Part shown: positions 17,356 to 33,041 of the stretch, one piece after another
How positions within the stretch are numbered: the stretch's first letter is position 1
Layout: the number at the start of each line of letters is the position of its first letter
NCBI GenBank assembly: GCA_020633495.1
Contig: JACKDR010000008.1
Coordinates: forward strand, 62,001-126,000
DNA length: 64,000 nucleotides
Reading direction: 5' to 3'
Source of the DNA: Kofleriaceae bacterium
GTDB taxonomy: Bacteria; Myxococcota_A; Polyangia; Haliangiales; Haliangiaceae
Made by a program: the position numbers and the translations under genes
The notes under the pieces: generated by a model
Seen by the model: the letters and a program-made list of their open reading frames with translations, nothing else
Told to the model about the DNA's origin: nothing
Database searches by the model: none

Positions 17356-18018
17356 ATGAGAGCGGCACGCTTGCTGCTAAATCGCCGGGCGATGCAGTCA
17401 GGCGCCCGTCCCGGAACCTCCGCCACCTCCCTCCGAGGCTACGAGGTGTCCGCGATCTTGCCGTTCGCCGACCACGAGGACGTGATCGGCGCCGCGGTAC
17501 TGCACCTGGCCAGCCACCTGCGCGAGCTCGGCGTCAGCTTCGAGATCCTCGCCATCGACGAGGACTCCGGCGACAACTCGCACGCGGTGCTGGCGCTGCT
17601 GCGCGCCCAGGTCCCGGAGCTGCGCGTCACCCACGCTCCCGGCCGCGGCCGCGGCTTCGACACCGGCATCGCCCGCGCCCAGGGCCGGGTCCTGTGGCTG
17701 ATCGAGCCGCCCGCCGCGGCCCAGCCGCTGGCCGCGTTCCTGCGCACGTACGAGCAGATCCGCGACGAGGCCATCGACGCCGCGATCGTCCGCGGCCGCT
17801 TCGTCGTGGCGCACCGCACCCGCGCGATGTCGGTCGCCGCCGGGCTCCGCGGCATGGGCGACGTCTACTTCCGTCGCCTCGCCAAGCGCCTCGGCGCGCG
17901 GGGCCTGCGCCTCGACATCCAGCTCGCCGGCGGCGGCCCCGCCCCGGTGCCGGCGCGCGGCCTGTTCCGTCGCCGCACCAGCATCGCGGCCCGGCGCGCC
18001 TCCGCCAAGTTCATCTGA
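17356..18018 (+). CDS. Short family 2 glycosyltransferase-like protein
   Basis: 220 aa. The central part resembles the GT-A nucleotide-binding half: VSAILPFADHEDVIGAAVLHL, FEILAIDEDSGDNSHAVLALL and GRGRGFDTGIARAQGRVLWLIEP, matching the VVIPAYNE / DDGSSD / G..G...G pattern. The acidic acceptor-site motif is not evident and the C-terminus is short and basic. It may be a degenerate or non-catalytic member. ATG 17392 is an alternative start. It follows the GT4 gene after a 166-nt gap that is less GC-rich and carries a TAATGT hexamer at about 17296; nothing else is recognisable in that gap. Confidence 0.65.
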   Translation: MRAARLLLNRRAMQSGARPGTSATSLRGYEVSAILPFADHEDVIGAAVLHLASHLRELGVSFEILAIDEDSGDNSHAVLALLRAQVPELRVTHAPGRGRGFDTGIARAQGRVLWLIEPPAAAQPLAAFLRTYEQIRDEAIDAAIVRGRFVVAHRTRAMSVAAGLRGMGDVYFRRLAKRLGARGLRLDIQLAGGGPAPVPARGLFRRRTSIAARRASAKFI

Positions 18019-18108
18019 TGGCGCCGGGCTGGCGCGCGCCCGGCCGATCGAACGTGATCGGGCCCGGTAGTTGGCGCGCCGGCACCGGCTCGGCCCGCGA
18101 CCGGCTGC

Positions 18109-18114
18109 TATAGT
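18109..18114 (+). promoter_or_regulatory. Extended -10 box of the RseP-type protease gene
   Basis: TGCTATAGT (TG at -2/-3 of the hexamer), 8 nt before ATG 18123; no TTGACA-like -35 is visible. Confidence 0.55.
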
Positions 18115-18122
18115 CCCCGACG

Positions 18123-19157
18123 ATGTCCACGCTCTGGGCGATCCTTGCTGTCGGCGCGCTGATCGTGGTGCACGAGGCCGGCCACTTCGTCGTCGCCCGC
18201 CTGTGCGGGATGAAGGTCGAGCGCTTCAGCATCGGGTTCGGGCCCGCGCTGCTGTCGTGGCGGCGCCGCAAGGAGGGCACGCTGTTCCAGCTCGCGCCCA
18301 TCCCGTTCGGCGGCTTCGTCGAGATCAAGGGCATGAACATCGTCGAGGACGTCGATCCCACCGACGCCGCGGCGTACCCCAACCGACCGGCGTGGCAGCG
18401 CTTCGTCACGATCTTCGCCGGCCCCGCCACCAACTACCTGTTCGCCGTCGTGCTGGCGCTGATCCTGTTCGGCGCCGCCGGCCTGCCCGCGCACAAGCCG
18501 GCGATCTACACCGTCGACAGCACCGAGGAAGGCTTCGACGCCTTCGGCAAGCTCGAGAAGGGCGACCGCTTCGTCGCCGTCAACGGCGACCCGCTGGTGC
18601 GCAGCCTGTCCGACGTCGTCGCCGAGATCGGCGACGGCGAGGCGGTCTTCACCGTCGATCGCGGCGGCCAGTCGGTCGACGTCAAGATGCACCCCAAGAA
18701 GGACGACGAGGGCCGCTACCGCCTCGGCGTCGGGCTCAAGGTCACGGTGCCGACCGAGCGCCACGCGATCGGCTTCGGCCGCGCGATCAAGGAGTCGATC
18801 ATCTACCCGTTCGCCCAGACCAAGCTGATCCTGGTCGGGCTGTACGAGTGGATCTCGGGCAAGCAAGAGGGCCGGGTGTCGAGCGTCGTCGGCATCACCC
18901 AGGTCGTGAAGCACGCGATCGAGGAGAGCTGGGTCGCGGCGGTCGAGCTGCTGATGATCCTCAACGTCTACCTCGGGCTCATCAACCTGTTCCCGCTGCC
19001 CGCCCTCGACGGCGGCCGCCTGGTGTTCCTCAGCTACGAGATGGTGACGCGGCGCCGCGCCAACCCCAAGCTCGAGGCCACGATCCACATGGTCGGCGTG
19101 CTGGTGCTGGCGGTCCTGCTGGTGGTCGTGACGGTCAACGACTGCCGGCACCTGTAG
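18123..19157 (+). CDS. rseP: RseP/site-2-protease family zinc metalloprotease (M50)
   Basis: 344 aa inner-membrane protease. HEAGH at residues 17-21, in the first membrane span, supplies two zinc ligands and the catalytic Glu; NLFPLPALDGGR at 288-299 supplies the third ligand (LDG). One central PDZ-like domain lies in between (about residues 125-200), with EGFDAFGKLEKGDRFVAVNGDPL. The four-span topology and length fit bacterial S2P enzymes that cleave anti-sigma factors or signal peptides inside the membrane. Unlike many genomes, it is not next to cdsA/uppS (here at 56570-58333) but 7 nt upstream of uvrC, probably cotranscribed with it. Confidence 0.92.
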   Translation: MSTLWAILAVGALIVVHEAGHFVVARLCGMKVERFSIGFGPALLSWRRRKEGTLFQLAPIPFGGFVEIKGMNIVEDVDPTDAAAYPNRPAWQRFVTIFAGPATNYLFAVVLALILFGAAGLPAHKPAIYTVDSTEEGFDAFGKLEKGDRFVAVNGDPLVRSLSDVVAEIGDGEAVFTVDRGGQSVDVKMHPKKDDEGRYRLGVGLKVTVPTERHAIGFGRAIKESIIYPFAQTKLILVGLYEWISGKQEGRVSSVVGITQVVKHAIEESWVAAVELLMILNVYLGLINLFPLPALDGGRLVFLSYEMVTRRRANPKLEATIHMVGVLVLAVLLVVVTVNDCRHL

Positions 19158-19164
19158 GGGCGCC

Positions 19165-21180
<2,016 letters not shown>

Positions 21181-21234
21181 GCTCGCGGCCGGCCGACCGG
21201 CGCGTCCGGAACGCCGGCGCACGGATCAGCGGCA

Positions 21235-21259
21235 GCGCGGCGCCGCGGCGGCGCCGCGC
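21235..21259. terminator. 10-bp GC hairpin between convergent uvrC and the OmpA-like gene
   Basis: GCGCGGCGCC-GCGGC-GGCGCCGCGC: perfect 10-bp stem with a 5-nt loop in the 86-nt convergent gap, no T tract. Candidate bidirectional terminator. Confidence 0.4.
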
Positions 21260-21266
21260 CGCGGGG

Positions 21267-22067
21267 TCACTTCGGCTCTTCGGCCAGCTGCGGCAGCTCG
21301 GACAGGTCGGGCACCAGGATGATCTCGATGCGCCGGTTGAGCTCGCGGCCCTCCTCGGTGGCGTTGTCGCCGACCGGATCCTTGTCGGCGTAGCCGGCGG
21401 CGGCGAGCTGGCTGTCGGGGAAGCCGGCGAGGCCGAGGAACTCGACGACGCTGACCGCGCGCGCGGTCGACAGGTACCAGTTGTTCTTGAACTTGCGGGT
21501 CTTGATGGGCACCGAGTCGGTGTGGCCGGCGACCAGGAAGCGCCGGTCCTTGAACGAGATCAGCGCCTCGGCCACCTTGGCCAGGGTCTCTTGCCCGGCC
21601 TTGCTGAGGTCGGCCGAGCCCGACGGGAACAGCACGCCCGACGGCAGCTTGAGCGTCATCTGGCCGTTGCGGAACGCGACCTGGAGGGTGCCGGCGTCGA
21701 CCAGGGCCTGGAAGCGCTTCTGCAGGTCGCGGTACGCCGACAGCCGCTTCTCGGCGATGTCGCGCTGGCGCCGCAGCTCGACCAGCTCGGCCTCGGTGGC
21801 CTCCTTCTCGCCCAGGACCTTGCGGACCTCCTCCTCCTTCTTGCGGCGCGCGTCCTCGGTGGTGTCGAGGTCGCCCTTGAGCTTGGACAGCTCGTCGCCG
21901 AGGGTCGTGATCCGGTTGTCCTGATCGGTGATCTTGCCGTTGGCGTCGGCCAGCTGACCCTCGAGGGTCTTGATCTGATCCAGCGCCCGCTGGTGGGTCG
22001 ACTTCTTGACGAGACAGCCGGACGCGAGGACGGCCGACAGCAACAGGGGTAGGAAAAAGGCTCGCAT
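21267..22067 (-). CDS. OmpA/MotB-type peptidoglycan-binding lipoprotein with coiled coil
   Basis: 266 aa. Lipobox LASGC (Cys about residue 18), then a long heptad-rich coiled coil (residues ~30-110; repeated KK/EE/DL pattern). An OmpA-C domain (about 130-260) follows with VLFPSGSADLSKAGQETL, VAGHTDSVPI, STARAVSVVEFL and RELNRRIEIILVPD, the peptidoglycan diaminopimelate-binding signature. It probably tethers the outer membrane or an envelope machine to the wall. ATG 22067 is favoured by the signal peptide and by TATCCT 9 nt upstream. Divergent from ftsK. Confidence 0.9.
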   Translation of the reverse strand: MRAFFLPLLLSAVLASGCLVKKSTHQRALDQIKTLEGQLADANGKITDQDNRITTLGDELSKLKGDLDTTEDARRKKEEEVRKVLGEKEATEAELVELRRQRDIAEKRLSAYRDLQKRFQALVDAGTLQVAFRNGQMTLKLPSGVLFPSGSADLSKAGQETLAKVAEALISFKDRRFLVAGHTDSVPIKTRKFKNNWYLSTARAVSVVEFLGLAGFPDSQLAAAGYADKDPVGDNATEEGRELNRRIEIILVPDLSELPQLAEEPK

Positions 22068-22076
22068 GGCGGCCGC

Positions 22077-22082
22077 AGGATA
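22077..22082 (-). promoter_or_regulatory. -10 box of the OmpA-like lipoprotein gene
   Basis: TATCCT, 9 nt from ATG 22067. Confidence 0.45.
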
Positions 22083-22228
22083 CACCTGGCCCGCCGGGCC
22101 CAGGCCGCACGGCCGAAAACTGGATCCAACGGATTGGAACCACTAGCCTTTTGGGCTCGCCCCGGCGCCGCCGAAAACTTGGAGGGCGATGTGAGCCGAG
22201 GTAGGATACTGTAATCCGCAGGGACCAG

Positions 22229-25075
<2,847 letters not shown>

Positions 25076-25117
25076 GCGCGGCGCGCCGCGGCCCAACCCC
25101 GCCGCGCCGCGCGCCGC

Positions 25118-25759
25118 TCAGTAGCCCAGGCGGTCCCAGGCGCACTCGCGCGCCAGCGTGACGCTGGCGGCGGCGGCCTCGTCGTCCTGATCCTCGAGCG
25201 ACAGGCCCTCGTCCCAGCGCCGCAGGTCGGCGAGCACCCACTCGACGCAGGTCCGGGTCCGGCACGCGCACGACGCCTCGGCGATCGCCTTGGCGGCGCC
25301 GGCGAACGCGGTGGGGTCGGCGGCGAACGGGTGGCGGATGAGCTGCTCGGCGGCGTCGTAGTCCCTGGGCACCTTGGGCTCGTCGAGGCGGGGCGGGCAC
25401 GCGACCTCGCCGGCGGCGCAGCGCTCGAGGTGACCGAGGAAGCCGAGCAGCGCGGTGCGATCGTGGAGCAGGCCGACCATGCGATCGCGCAGCGCCGGGT
25501 CGTCCTTGGCGGCGTCCTGCTGCTCGAGCGTGCGCGCGATCTCGGCGTCGAGGTCGGCCAGCGCCTGCTTGCCGGCGGTCCGCGCGGCGCCGACCTCGCG
25601 GCCCCCGGCGCCGCCGGCCACGTCGTCGGCGTCACCGGCGCCGTCCGCGCCGGCCATGCGGCGGTCGTGGACGGTGGTCGGGTCGGGCGTCGCCGGCCCG
25701 CACCCGACCGCCAGCGCGATCAGCGTGGCGGCGACGAACGATCCCCCTGCCGTATTCAT
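25118..25759 (-). CDS. Cys-containing lipoprotein, 213 aa
   Basis: ATG 25759 opens a lipoprotein signal (ATLIALAVGC; Cys about residue 20). The mature part is helical: a segment with DAEIARTLEQQDAAKDDPALRDR, then CAAGEVACPPRLDEP, and ASCACRTRTCVEWVLADLRR near the end, with several cysteines that could form disulfides outside the inner membrane. I recognise no family. TACTCT 7 nt upstream supports the start. Its stop faces the ftsK stop across 42 nt of GC-rich inverted repeats. Confidence 0.7.
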   Translation of the reverse strand: MNTAGGSFVAATLIALAVGCGPATPDPTTVHDRRMAGADGAGDADDVAGGAGGREVGAARTAGKQALADLDAEIARTLEQQDAAKDDPALRDRMVGLLHDRTALLGFLGHLERCAAGEVACPPRLDEPKVPRDYDAAEQLIRHPFAADPTAFAGAAKAIAEASCACRTRTCVEWVLADLRRWDEGLSLEDQDDEAAAASVTLARECAWDRLGY

Positions 25760-25766
25760 GGCGACC

Positions 25767-25772
25767 AGAGTA
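25767..25772 (-). promoter_or_regulatory. -10 box of the 213-aa lipoprotein gene
   Basis: TACTCT, 7 nt before ATG 25759. Confidence 0.45.
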
Positions 25773-25903
25773 CCTTCGCGCCATGCTTGCGGCCAGCCGA
25801 ACCTCCCAGCAGAATCGCTCGGTTGCCGCCGTGAATCGCACGGCGCCGTCGCGCGTCTGTAGCCGGTGAGCGCGACGATCGCGCCCTGTCCCGGAGCCCC
25901 ACC

Positions 25904-26836
<933 letters not shown>

Positions 26837-26870
26837 GCGCCGCGCCGCGGCCGCCCCCGACCTGCCTGCT

Positions 26871-26900
26871 GACGCGCCCTCGGGGGCGCGTCGGTGTTTT
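26871..26900 (+). terminator. Rho-independent terminator after lolA
   Basis: Perfect 9-bp stem GACGCGCCC-TCGG-GGGCGCGTC followed by GGTGTTTT. It is the only hairpin with a clear T run found here, and it sits just ahead of the gpmI promoter. Confidence 0.8.
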
Positions 26901-26915
26901 CGGGGGCGGGTTTGC

Positions 26916-26921
26916 TATCGT
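26916..26921 (+). promoter_or_regulatory. Extended -10 box of gpmI
   Basis: TGCTATCGT, 7 nt before ATG 26929. It argues against the in-frame GTG at 26920, which lies inside the box. Confidence 0.55.
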
Positions 26922-26928
26922 GCGCCCC

Positions 26929-28593
<1,665 letters not shown>

Positions 28594-28649
28594 CCTGTGA
28601 GCGGTTGTTCCCCGCCTGCCCCGCCAGTCGCGCTAGTTTCGAGGTGCCG

Positions 28650-29198
28650 ATGACCCGCCGCTTCCACCTGTCCGCCCGCCTCGCCGCCGCCGGCGCCCTG
28701 ATCGCCGCCCTCGCCGTGGTCCTGGTCGTCAGCGCCTGCGAGACCCGCAAGGCCGAGGCCGCCTGCAACGCCGACACGCCCGAGTGCCTGCCCAAGATCT
28801 CGCTGCTCGACACCGCCAACGAGGTCCATCCCCACGAGGATCTGGTCGGCAAGGTCGTCGTCATCAACTTCTGGGCGACCTGGTGCAAGCCCTGCAAGCG
28901 CGAGATCCCCGGCTTCAACCGGGTCTACGAGAAGTACAAGGACCGCGACGTCCAGATGTTCGGCGTCCTCACCGAGGACATCTCGAACGCCGACATCCTC
29001 AACTTCGCCAGCGACTTCGAGATGACCTACCCGGTGGTGCGGCTCGATCAGGAGCTCGCGCTCGAGTTCGGCCTGCCGCCGAACATCCCGGTGACGTTCG
29101 TCTACGACAAGCACGGCAAGCGCCGCCTCAACAAAGTCGGCGCGCTCGAGGAGCAGGAGCTCGCCGGCCTGCTCGATCGCCTGCTGGCCGAGAACTAG
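28650..29198 (+). CDS. TlpA/ResA-like thioredoxin-fold lipoprotein
   Basis: 182 aa. Lipobox LVVSAC (Cys about residue 30), then a thioredoxin domain with VVVINFWATWCKPCKREIPGF; WCKPC is the redox pair. VPVTFV-like cis-Pro context appears in LPPNIPVTFVYDKHGK. Probably keeps periplasmic cysteines reduced, for example in cytochrome c maturation, or acts as a thiol-disulfide oxidoreductase. The TAG stop is part of a CTAG tetranucleotide that is the left boundary of an insertion-sequence remnant, so the last codons could be altered by the insertion. Confidence 0.88.
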   Translation: MTRRFHLSARLAAAGALIAALAVVLVVSACETRKAEAACNADTPECLPKISLLDTANEVHPHEDLVGKVVVINFWATWCKPCKREIPGFNRVYEKYKDRDVQMFGVLTEDISNADILNFASDFEMTYPVVRLDQELALEFGLPPNIPVTFVYDKHGKRRLNKVGALEEQELAGLLDRLLAEN

Positions 29199-29931
29199 GA
29201 GCCTGTACCCGATAGTCCCCCGGGCCAGGACGGCATCGTCCGCGGTCGGGTACTTCGTTCCGTCGATCGCCACGCCAGCGCCTCACGGTGGGTCGACCGG
29301 AACTGGTTGATCGTCGTGAAGTGAGGTTGCGCCCCGGCCGCCAGCACCCGAACCGCGACGTCCTCGACGGTGGCGCGTTCGAGGCCCGCGACGAGTAGAC
29401 GCCGGTCGCGTCGCCGTACAGCAGCAGCGCCACCATCATCCGCGGCGCGTACGGCGAGGGACCGCGTGGATCCTGGATCCGGTCCTCGATCGCCCGCAGG
29501 TTCAGCCGCGCGACGAACCCTCGACCAAGTACACCAGGTGCGACGTCGGCAGCCACTCACGCGGCGACGGCGGCAACAGGAACGACTGCATCGGCGCGTA
29601 CGGACGGTCGGCCTTCACCCCGCCATTCGATCAGCTCGCCGCGCTGGTGTCGATCCCTTCGTGCCCGACCGCGGTGTGCCAGGCCACGCCGGCACGGGTG
29701 ACGCGAGCGTGTGGGGGGCGGCCGACGGCGAGTTCCGCAGCGGGTCCGCGCCACCACGCGACGGCGTCACCGCCCGCGGCACCCCCACCGCCCGCAGTCT
29801 TGTCACCGCGAGGACTGTCCGAGCCGGAGGACGCCCCCCCGCGCTCGCGGCAGGACCCGGGCCGGCGGCCCGCGGTCTCCCCACCGCTCGCGCCAGGCGG
29901 GTATCCGCGACACGCTCCTACACGCTCCTAG
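29195..29931. mobile_element. Remnant of an IS1182-type insertion sequence
   Basis: Bounded by CTAG at 29195-29198 and 29928-29931. The left end reads GAGCCTGTACCCGATA. The right end, on the opposite strand, reads GAGCGTGTAGGAGCGTGTCGCGGATA, a degenerate inverted repeat with a 10-bp tip duplication. Inside is only the first ~130 codons' worth of a transposase in three frames (29199-29591). About 330 nt upstream of it (29592-29927) hold no gene. Family is assigned from the transposase N-terminus; CTAG as target is inference. Confidence 0.65.
29199..29591 (-). pseudogene. Decayed, truncated IS1182-family transposase
   Basis: The N-terminal part is recognisable over three reading frames. First MQSFLLPPSPREWLPTSHLV (from ATG 29591), ending in a stop after LVEGSSRG. 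Then VARLNLRAIEDRIQDP and PYAPRMMVALLLYGDATGVY. Then GLERATVEDVAVRVLAAGAQ and TTINQFRSTHREAL. These match the start of IS1182-type DUF772 transposases in order and spacing. Everything after the HREAL region is missing, including the catalytic DDE core. At least two frameshifts and a large deletion make it non-functional. Confidence 0.75.
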
Positions 29932-29944
29932 CCGGCGCGGCCGC

Positions 29945-30973
29945 TCACAGGAGCGGCGCCAGCTCGGCGGTGGCGTTGCCGAACAGGCCGAAGATGCCGC
30001 CGGTGTGGACGAAGACGATGCGCTCGCCGAAGCGGGCCCGGTCGCGGGCCAGCTCGGTGACGACGCCGTGGAACGCCTTGCCGGTGTAGACCGGGTCGAG
30101 GATGATCGCGTCGCGCCGCGCCAGGTCGCGGATCGTCATCAGCTCCTCGGGGCGGCTCCGGGCGTAGCCGAGCCCGACGTGGCCATCGACGATGTCGACG
30201 TCGGCGGCGTCGACGGTGGCGGCCATCGGCCAGCGCGCCAGCAGGTCGCCGCAGATGCGGGTGATCGCGGCGACGAAGTAGGCGCGGTCGTCGCAGACGT
30301 TGACGCCGGCGACCCGGACGTCGCGCGCGGCCAGGCCGGCGAGCTTGGCGCCGAGGACCAGGCCGGCGCCGGTGCCGCCGGAGCCGCAGGCGTAGACGAT
30401 CGTCGTCGGGCGCGGCGGCAGGGTCGCGAGGTCGTCGGCGAGCTCCTGGGCCGCCATGACGTAGCCCCACGACCCGGTCGCGTTGGAGCCGCCCTCGGGG
30501 ATCACGTACGGCGTGCGCCCGGCGGCGCGCAGCCGCGCCGCCTCGGCGGCCATCAGCTCGTCGCGGTGCGCCCAGTCGGGGCGCGAGATCCACCGCACCT
30601 CGGCGCCGGCCAGGCGGTCGAGCAGGATGTTGCCGGTGGTGGCGGGCGGGCGCGCCGGGTCGTCGGTGCGCAGGAGCAGCGTCGAGCCCAGGCCGAGGCG
30701 GGTCGCGGCCAGCGCGGTGGCCCGGCAGTGGTTCGACTGCTCGCCGCCGCACGTGATCACGGTGTCGGCGCCCTGGTCCAGGGCCTCGGCGAACAGGTAC
30801 TCGAGCTTGCGCACCTTGTTGCCCGACAGCTCGGCGCCGGTGAGGTCGTCGCGCTTGCACAGGACCTCGACTCCGAGCGCCTCCGAGGTGCGCGGCAGGG
30901 GCTGCAGCGGGGTCGGGATCCGGGCCAGCGCCACCTTGCGCGGCGCCGGCAGGCGCGAGCGGATGAGGGACAT
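29945..30973 (-). CDS. dcyD: PLP-dependent D-cysteine desulfhydrase / ACC deaminase family protein
   Basis: 342 aa, fold-type II PLP enzyme. LCKRDDLTGAELSGNKVRKL contains the Schiff-base Lys (about K53); TCGGEQSNHCRATALAA is the cofactor and substrate loop; YACGSGGTGAGLVLGAK is the phosphate-binding Gly loop. PVYTGKAFHG and HTGGIFGLFG are near the C-terminus. Most similar members break D-cysteine to pyruvate, sulfide and ammonia; ACC deaminase activity cannot be excluded. TAGGAT 6 nt upstream supports ATG 30973. Its 3' end abuts the IS remnant. Confidence 0.88.
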   Translation of the reverse strand: MSLIRSRLPAPRKVALARIPTPLQPLPRTSEALGVEVLCKRDDLTGAELSGNKVRKLEYLFAEALDQGADTVITCGGEQSNHCRATALAATRLGLGSTLLLRTDDPARPPATTGNILLDRLAGAEVRWISRPDWAHRDELMAAEAARLRAAGRTPYVIPEGGSNATGSWGYVMAAQELADDLATLPPRPTTIVYACGSGGTGAGLVLGAKLAGLAARDVRVAGVNVCDDRAYFVAAITRICGDLLARWPMAATVDAADVDIVDGHVGLGYARSRPEELMTIRDLARRDAIILDPVYTGKAFHGVVTELARDRARFGERIVFVHTGGIFGLFGNATAELAPLL

Positions 30974-30979
30974 GGGCGC

Positions 30980-30985
30980 ATCCTA
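30980..30985 (-). promoter_or_regulatory. -10 box of dcyD
   Basis: TAGGAT, 6 nt before ATG 30973: a leaderless arrangement. Confidence 0.5.
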
Positions 30986-31058
30986 CCCCGGCGCCGGCGC
31001 GGCCTTATCGAAGTGCGCGCCGTCGACGACGTCTGCAATGCAACCGCCGCCCGGTGTG

Positions 31059-31064
31059 TTAGAT
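31059..31064 (+). promoter_or_regulatory. -10 box of the polysaccharide deacetylase gene
   Basis: TTAGAT (or TAGATC) ends 8-9 nt before GTG 31074, favouring that start over ATG 31038. Confidence 0.35.
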
Positions 31065-31073
31065 CGATCGAAC

Positions 31074-31895
31074 GTGGGTCGCCTCACCTCCGCTGTCGCG
31101 CTCGTCACCGCGCTGGTCGCGGCGACGACGTCTGCCGCGGACGCGGGCAACTGGGCGACCCCGGCGGCCGGGCCGTCGACCTCGGGCGGCCCCGAGGTCC
31201 TGTTCACCTTCGACGACGGGCCCAACCCGGCGACCACGCCCAAGATCCTCGACGCCCTGGCGGCCCACCACGTCCAGGCGGTGTTCTTCATGGTCGGCTG
31301 GCGGTTCCAGCGCGGCAACGTCGACAAGACCCGCGACCTGATGCACCGCATCCTCGACGCCGGCCACGTCGTCGCCAACCACACGGTCAGCCACGCCCAC
31401 CTGTGCACCGGCAAGCCGGAGCCGGCCGCCGCCGAGATCGACGACGCCCGCGCGATCCTCGAGCGCGAGGCCGGCATGCCGGTGACCTGGTTCCGCGCCC
31501 CGTACGGCGCGTGGTGCCCGCGCCTCGCCGGCATGGTCGAGGAGCGCCACCTCACCCACGTCTACTGGGACATCGATCCGCAGGAGTGGCGCACCGGCAA
31601 CGCCAAGCTCACCGAGCAGCTCGTCGAGCGCCACCTGCGCCGGCTGACCGGCCGCGCGGTGCTGCTGATGCACGACACCAAGGTGGCGACCACCAAGGCG
31701 CTGCCGAAGATCCTCGACTGGATCGAGACCGAGAACGCGCGGCGCGCCAAGGCCGGCGCGCCGACGATCCGGATCGTCGGCGCCCCCGAGTGGGCGGCGG
31801 AGATGCTCGGCGCCGACACGATCGCCGAGGCCAGGTCGCTGGGCACCGACATCCTCGGCGGCCTCGCCCAGGGGCTGGCGTCGGCGCTGCCGTAG
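31074..31895 (+). CDS. Secreted polysaccharide deacetylase (NodB domain, CE4)
   Basis: 273 aa with a signal peptide (VGRLTSAVALVTALVAATTSAADA). NodB motif 1 is VLFTFDDGPNPATTPKIL (metal and catalytic Asp). Motif 2 is NHTVSHAHL (zinc His pair), motif 3 RAPYGAWCPRL, and the late DIDPQEW and LLMHDTK carry motifs 4-5. Such enzymes remove N-acetyl groups from peptidoglycan, chitin-like or exopolysaccharide chains outside the cytoplasm. If ATG 31038 were used, 12 residues would precede the signal peptide. The C-terminal ~50 residues are an extra helical segment. Confidence 0.88.
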   Translation: MGRLTSAVALVTALVAATTSAADAGNWATPAAGPSTSGGPEVLFTFDDGPNPATTPKILDALAAHHVQAVFFMVGWRFQRGNVDKTRDLMHRILDAGHVVANHTVSHAHLCTGKPEPAAAEIDDARAILEREAGMPVTWFRAPYGAWCPRLAGMVEERHLTHVYWDIDPQEWRTGNAKLTEQLVERHLRRLTGRAVLLMHDTKVATTKALPKILDWIETENARRAKAGAPTIRIVGAPEWAAEMLGADTIAEARSLGTDILGGLAQGLASALP

Positions 31896-31983
31896 ATCGA
31901 TCCGCCGGGCCTGCCGCGGCCGCGCCCGAGCCGGCGCCGCCGCGCCCCGGCCCGCCGGCTGGCTTCCGTCCGGCCGACGCGGT

Positions 31984-31989
31984 AGGCTC
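31984..31989 (+). promoter_or_regulatory. -10 box of the astA-like gene
   Basis: TAGGCT about 26 nt before ATG 32016, followed in the leader by a hairpin CCGCCTC/GAGGCGG. Unlike most promoters here, it leaves a short untranslated leader. Confidence 0.35.
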
Positions 31990-32015
31990 CTCCGACCGCC
32001 TCGGAGGCGGCCCTC

Positions 32016-33041
32016 ATGTTCCGGATTCGTCAATCATATCGAGAGGATGCGGAGCAGATCCTGGCGGTCGCCGAGCACCTCGACACGGTCAACCTGCCGG
32101 CCGACCGCAAGCACATCGAGGAGATCGTCGATCACTCGGCGCGGTCGTTCTCCGAGGAGCTGGCCCCCGCCGAGCGCGAGTACCTGTTCGTCCTCGAGGA
32201 CCTGGCCCAGAAGCGGGTCATCGGCACCTCGATGATCCACGCCCAGCACGGCACCCGCCGCGCGCCGCACATCTTCTACCGGGTCGAGAACGACGAGCGC
32301 TACTCGTACTCGCTCGATCGCTACTTCGTCCACCAGACGCTGCGCATCGGCTACAACTACGACGGCCCGACGGAGATCGGCGGCCTGATCCTGCTGCCGG
32401 AGTACCGCGGCAACCCGGAGTCGCTGGGCAAGGCGCTGTCGTACACGCGGTTCCTGTTCATCCGCATGCACCGCGCCGTGTTCCGCGACCGCGTCCTCAG
32501 CGAGCTGTTGCCGCCGCTCGAGGCCGACGGCACCAGCCGGCTGTGGGAGCACCTGGGCCGCCACTTCACCGGGCTGACCTATCAGGAAGCCGATCTGCTG
32601 TCGAAGAACAACAAGGAGTTCATCCACGCGTTGTTCCCCGACGACCCGATCCACACCGAGCTGCTGCCGGCCGAGGTCCGCACCGTGATCGGCCAGGTCG
32701 GGCCCGAGACCCGCGGCGTCGAGAAGATGCTGCGCCGGATCGGCTTCGAGTACGCGCACCAGATCGATCCCTTCGACGGCGGCCCGCACTTCATGGCGCG
32801 CACCGACGACATCACGCTGGTCCGCGACGCCCACCCGGTGATCCTGGCCGCGGTCGACGACGCCGACGGCGAGCGGCCGTGGGCGGTGCTCGCGGTCGAG
32901 CGCGCCGGCCAGCGCCCCGGCTTCCGCGCCACCGCCGCGCGGGTCGTGCCGATGGACGACGGCCGGGTCGGCGTCACCGCCGAGATCCGCGAGCGGCTCG
33001 GCCTCGAGCCCGGAGACACCGCGTGGATGGCCGCGAGCTGA
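32016..33041 (+). CDS. astA: Arginine N-succinyltransferase family protein (AstA-like)
   Basis: 341 aa, near the family length. It begins FRIRQSYREDAEQILAVAEH and carries AREYLFVLED-type strands, EIGGLILLPEYRGNPESLGK (the acyl-CoA pocket of the GNAT-like fold), LLPPLEADGTSRLWEHLGRH, and a domain with FIHALFPDDPIHTELLP. AstA moves succinyl from succinyl-CoA to arginine, first step of the AST pathway. The other ast genes are not nearby, so the substrate here may differ (inference). The downstream gene starts inside its last codons (overlap of 19 nt), indicating translational coupling. Confidence 0.88.
   Translation: MFRIRQSYREDAEQILAVAEHLDTVNLPADRKHIEEIVDHSARSFSEELAPAEREYLFVLEDLAQKRVIGTSMIHAQHGTRRAPHIFYRVENDERYSYSLDRYFVHQTLRIGYNYDGPTEIGGLILLPEYRGNPESLGKALSYTRFLFIRMHRAVFRDRVLSELLPPLEADGTSRLWEHLGRHFTGLTYQEADLLSKNNKEFIHALFPDDPIHTELLPAEVRTVIGQVGPETRGVEKMLRRIGFEYAHQIDPFDGGPHFMARTDDITLVRDAHPVILAAVDDADGERPWAVLAVERAGQRPGFRATAARVVPMDDGRVGVTAEIRERLGLEPGDTAWMAAS

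Noticed and set aside
29945..30973. dcyD as cargo of the adjacent IS remnant
   Set aside because: It lies outside the CTAG-bounded element and has its own promoter and normal composition.
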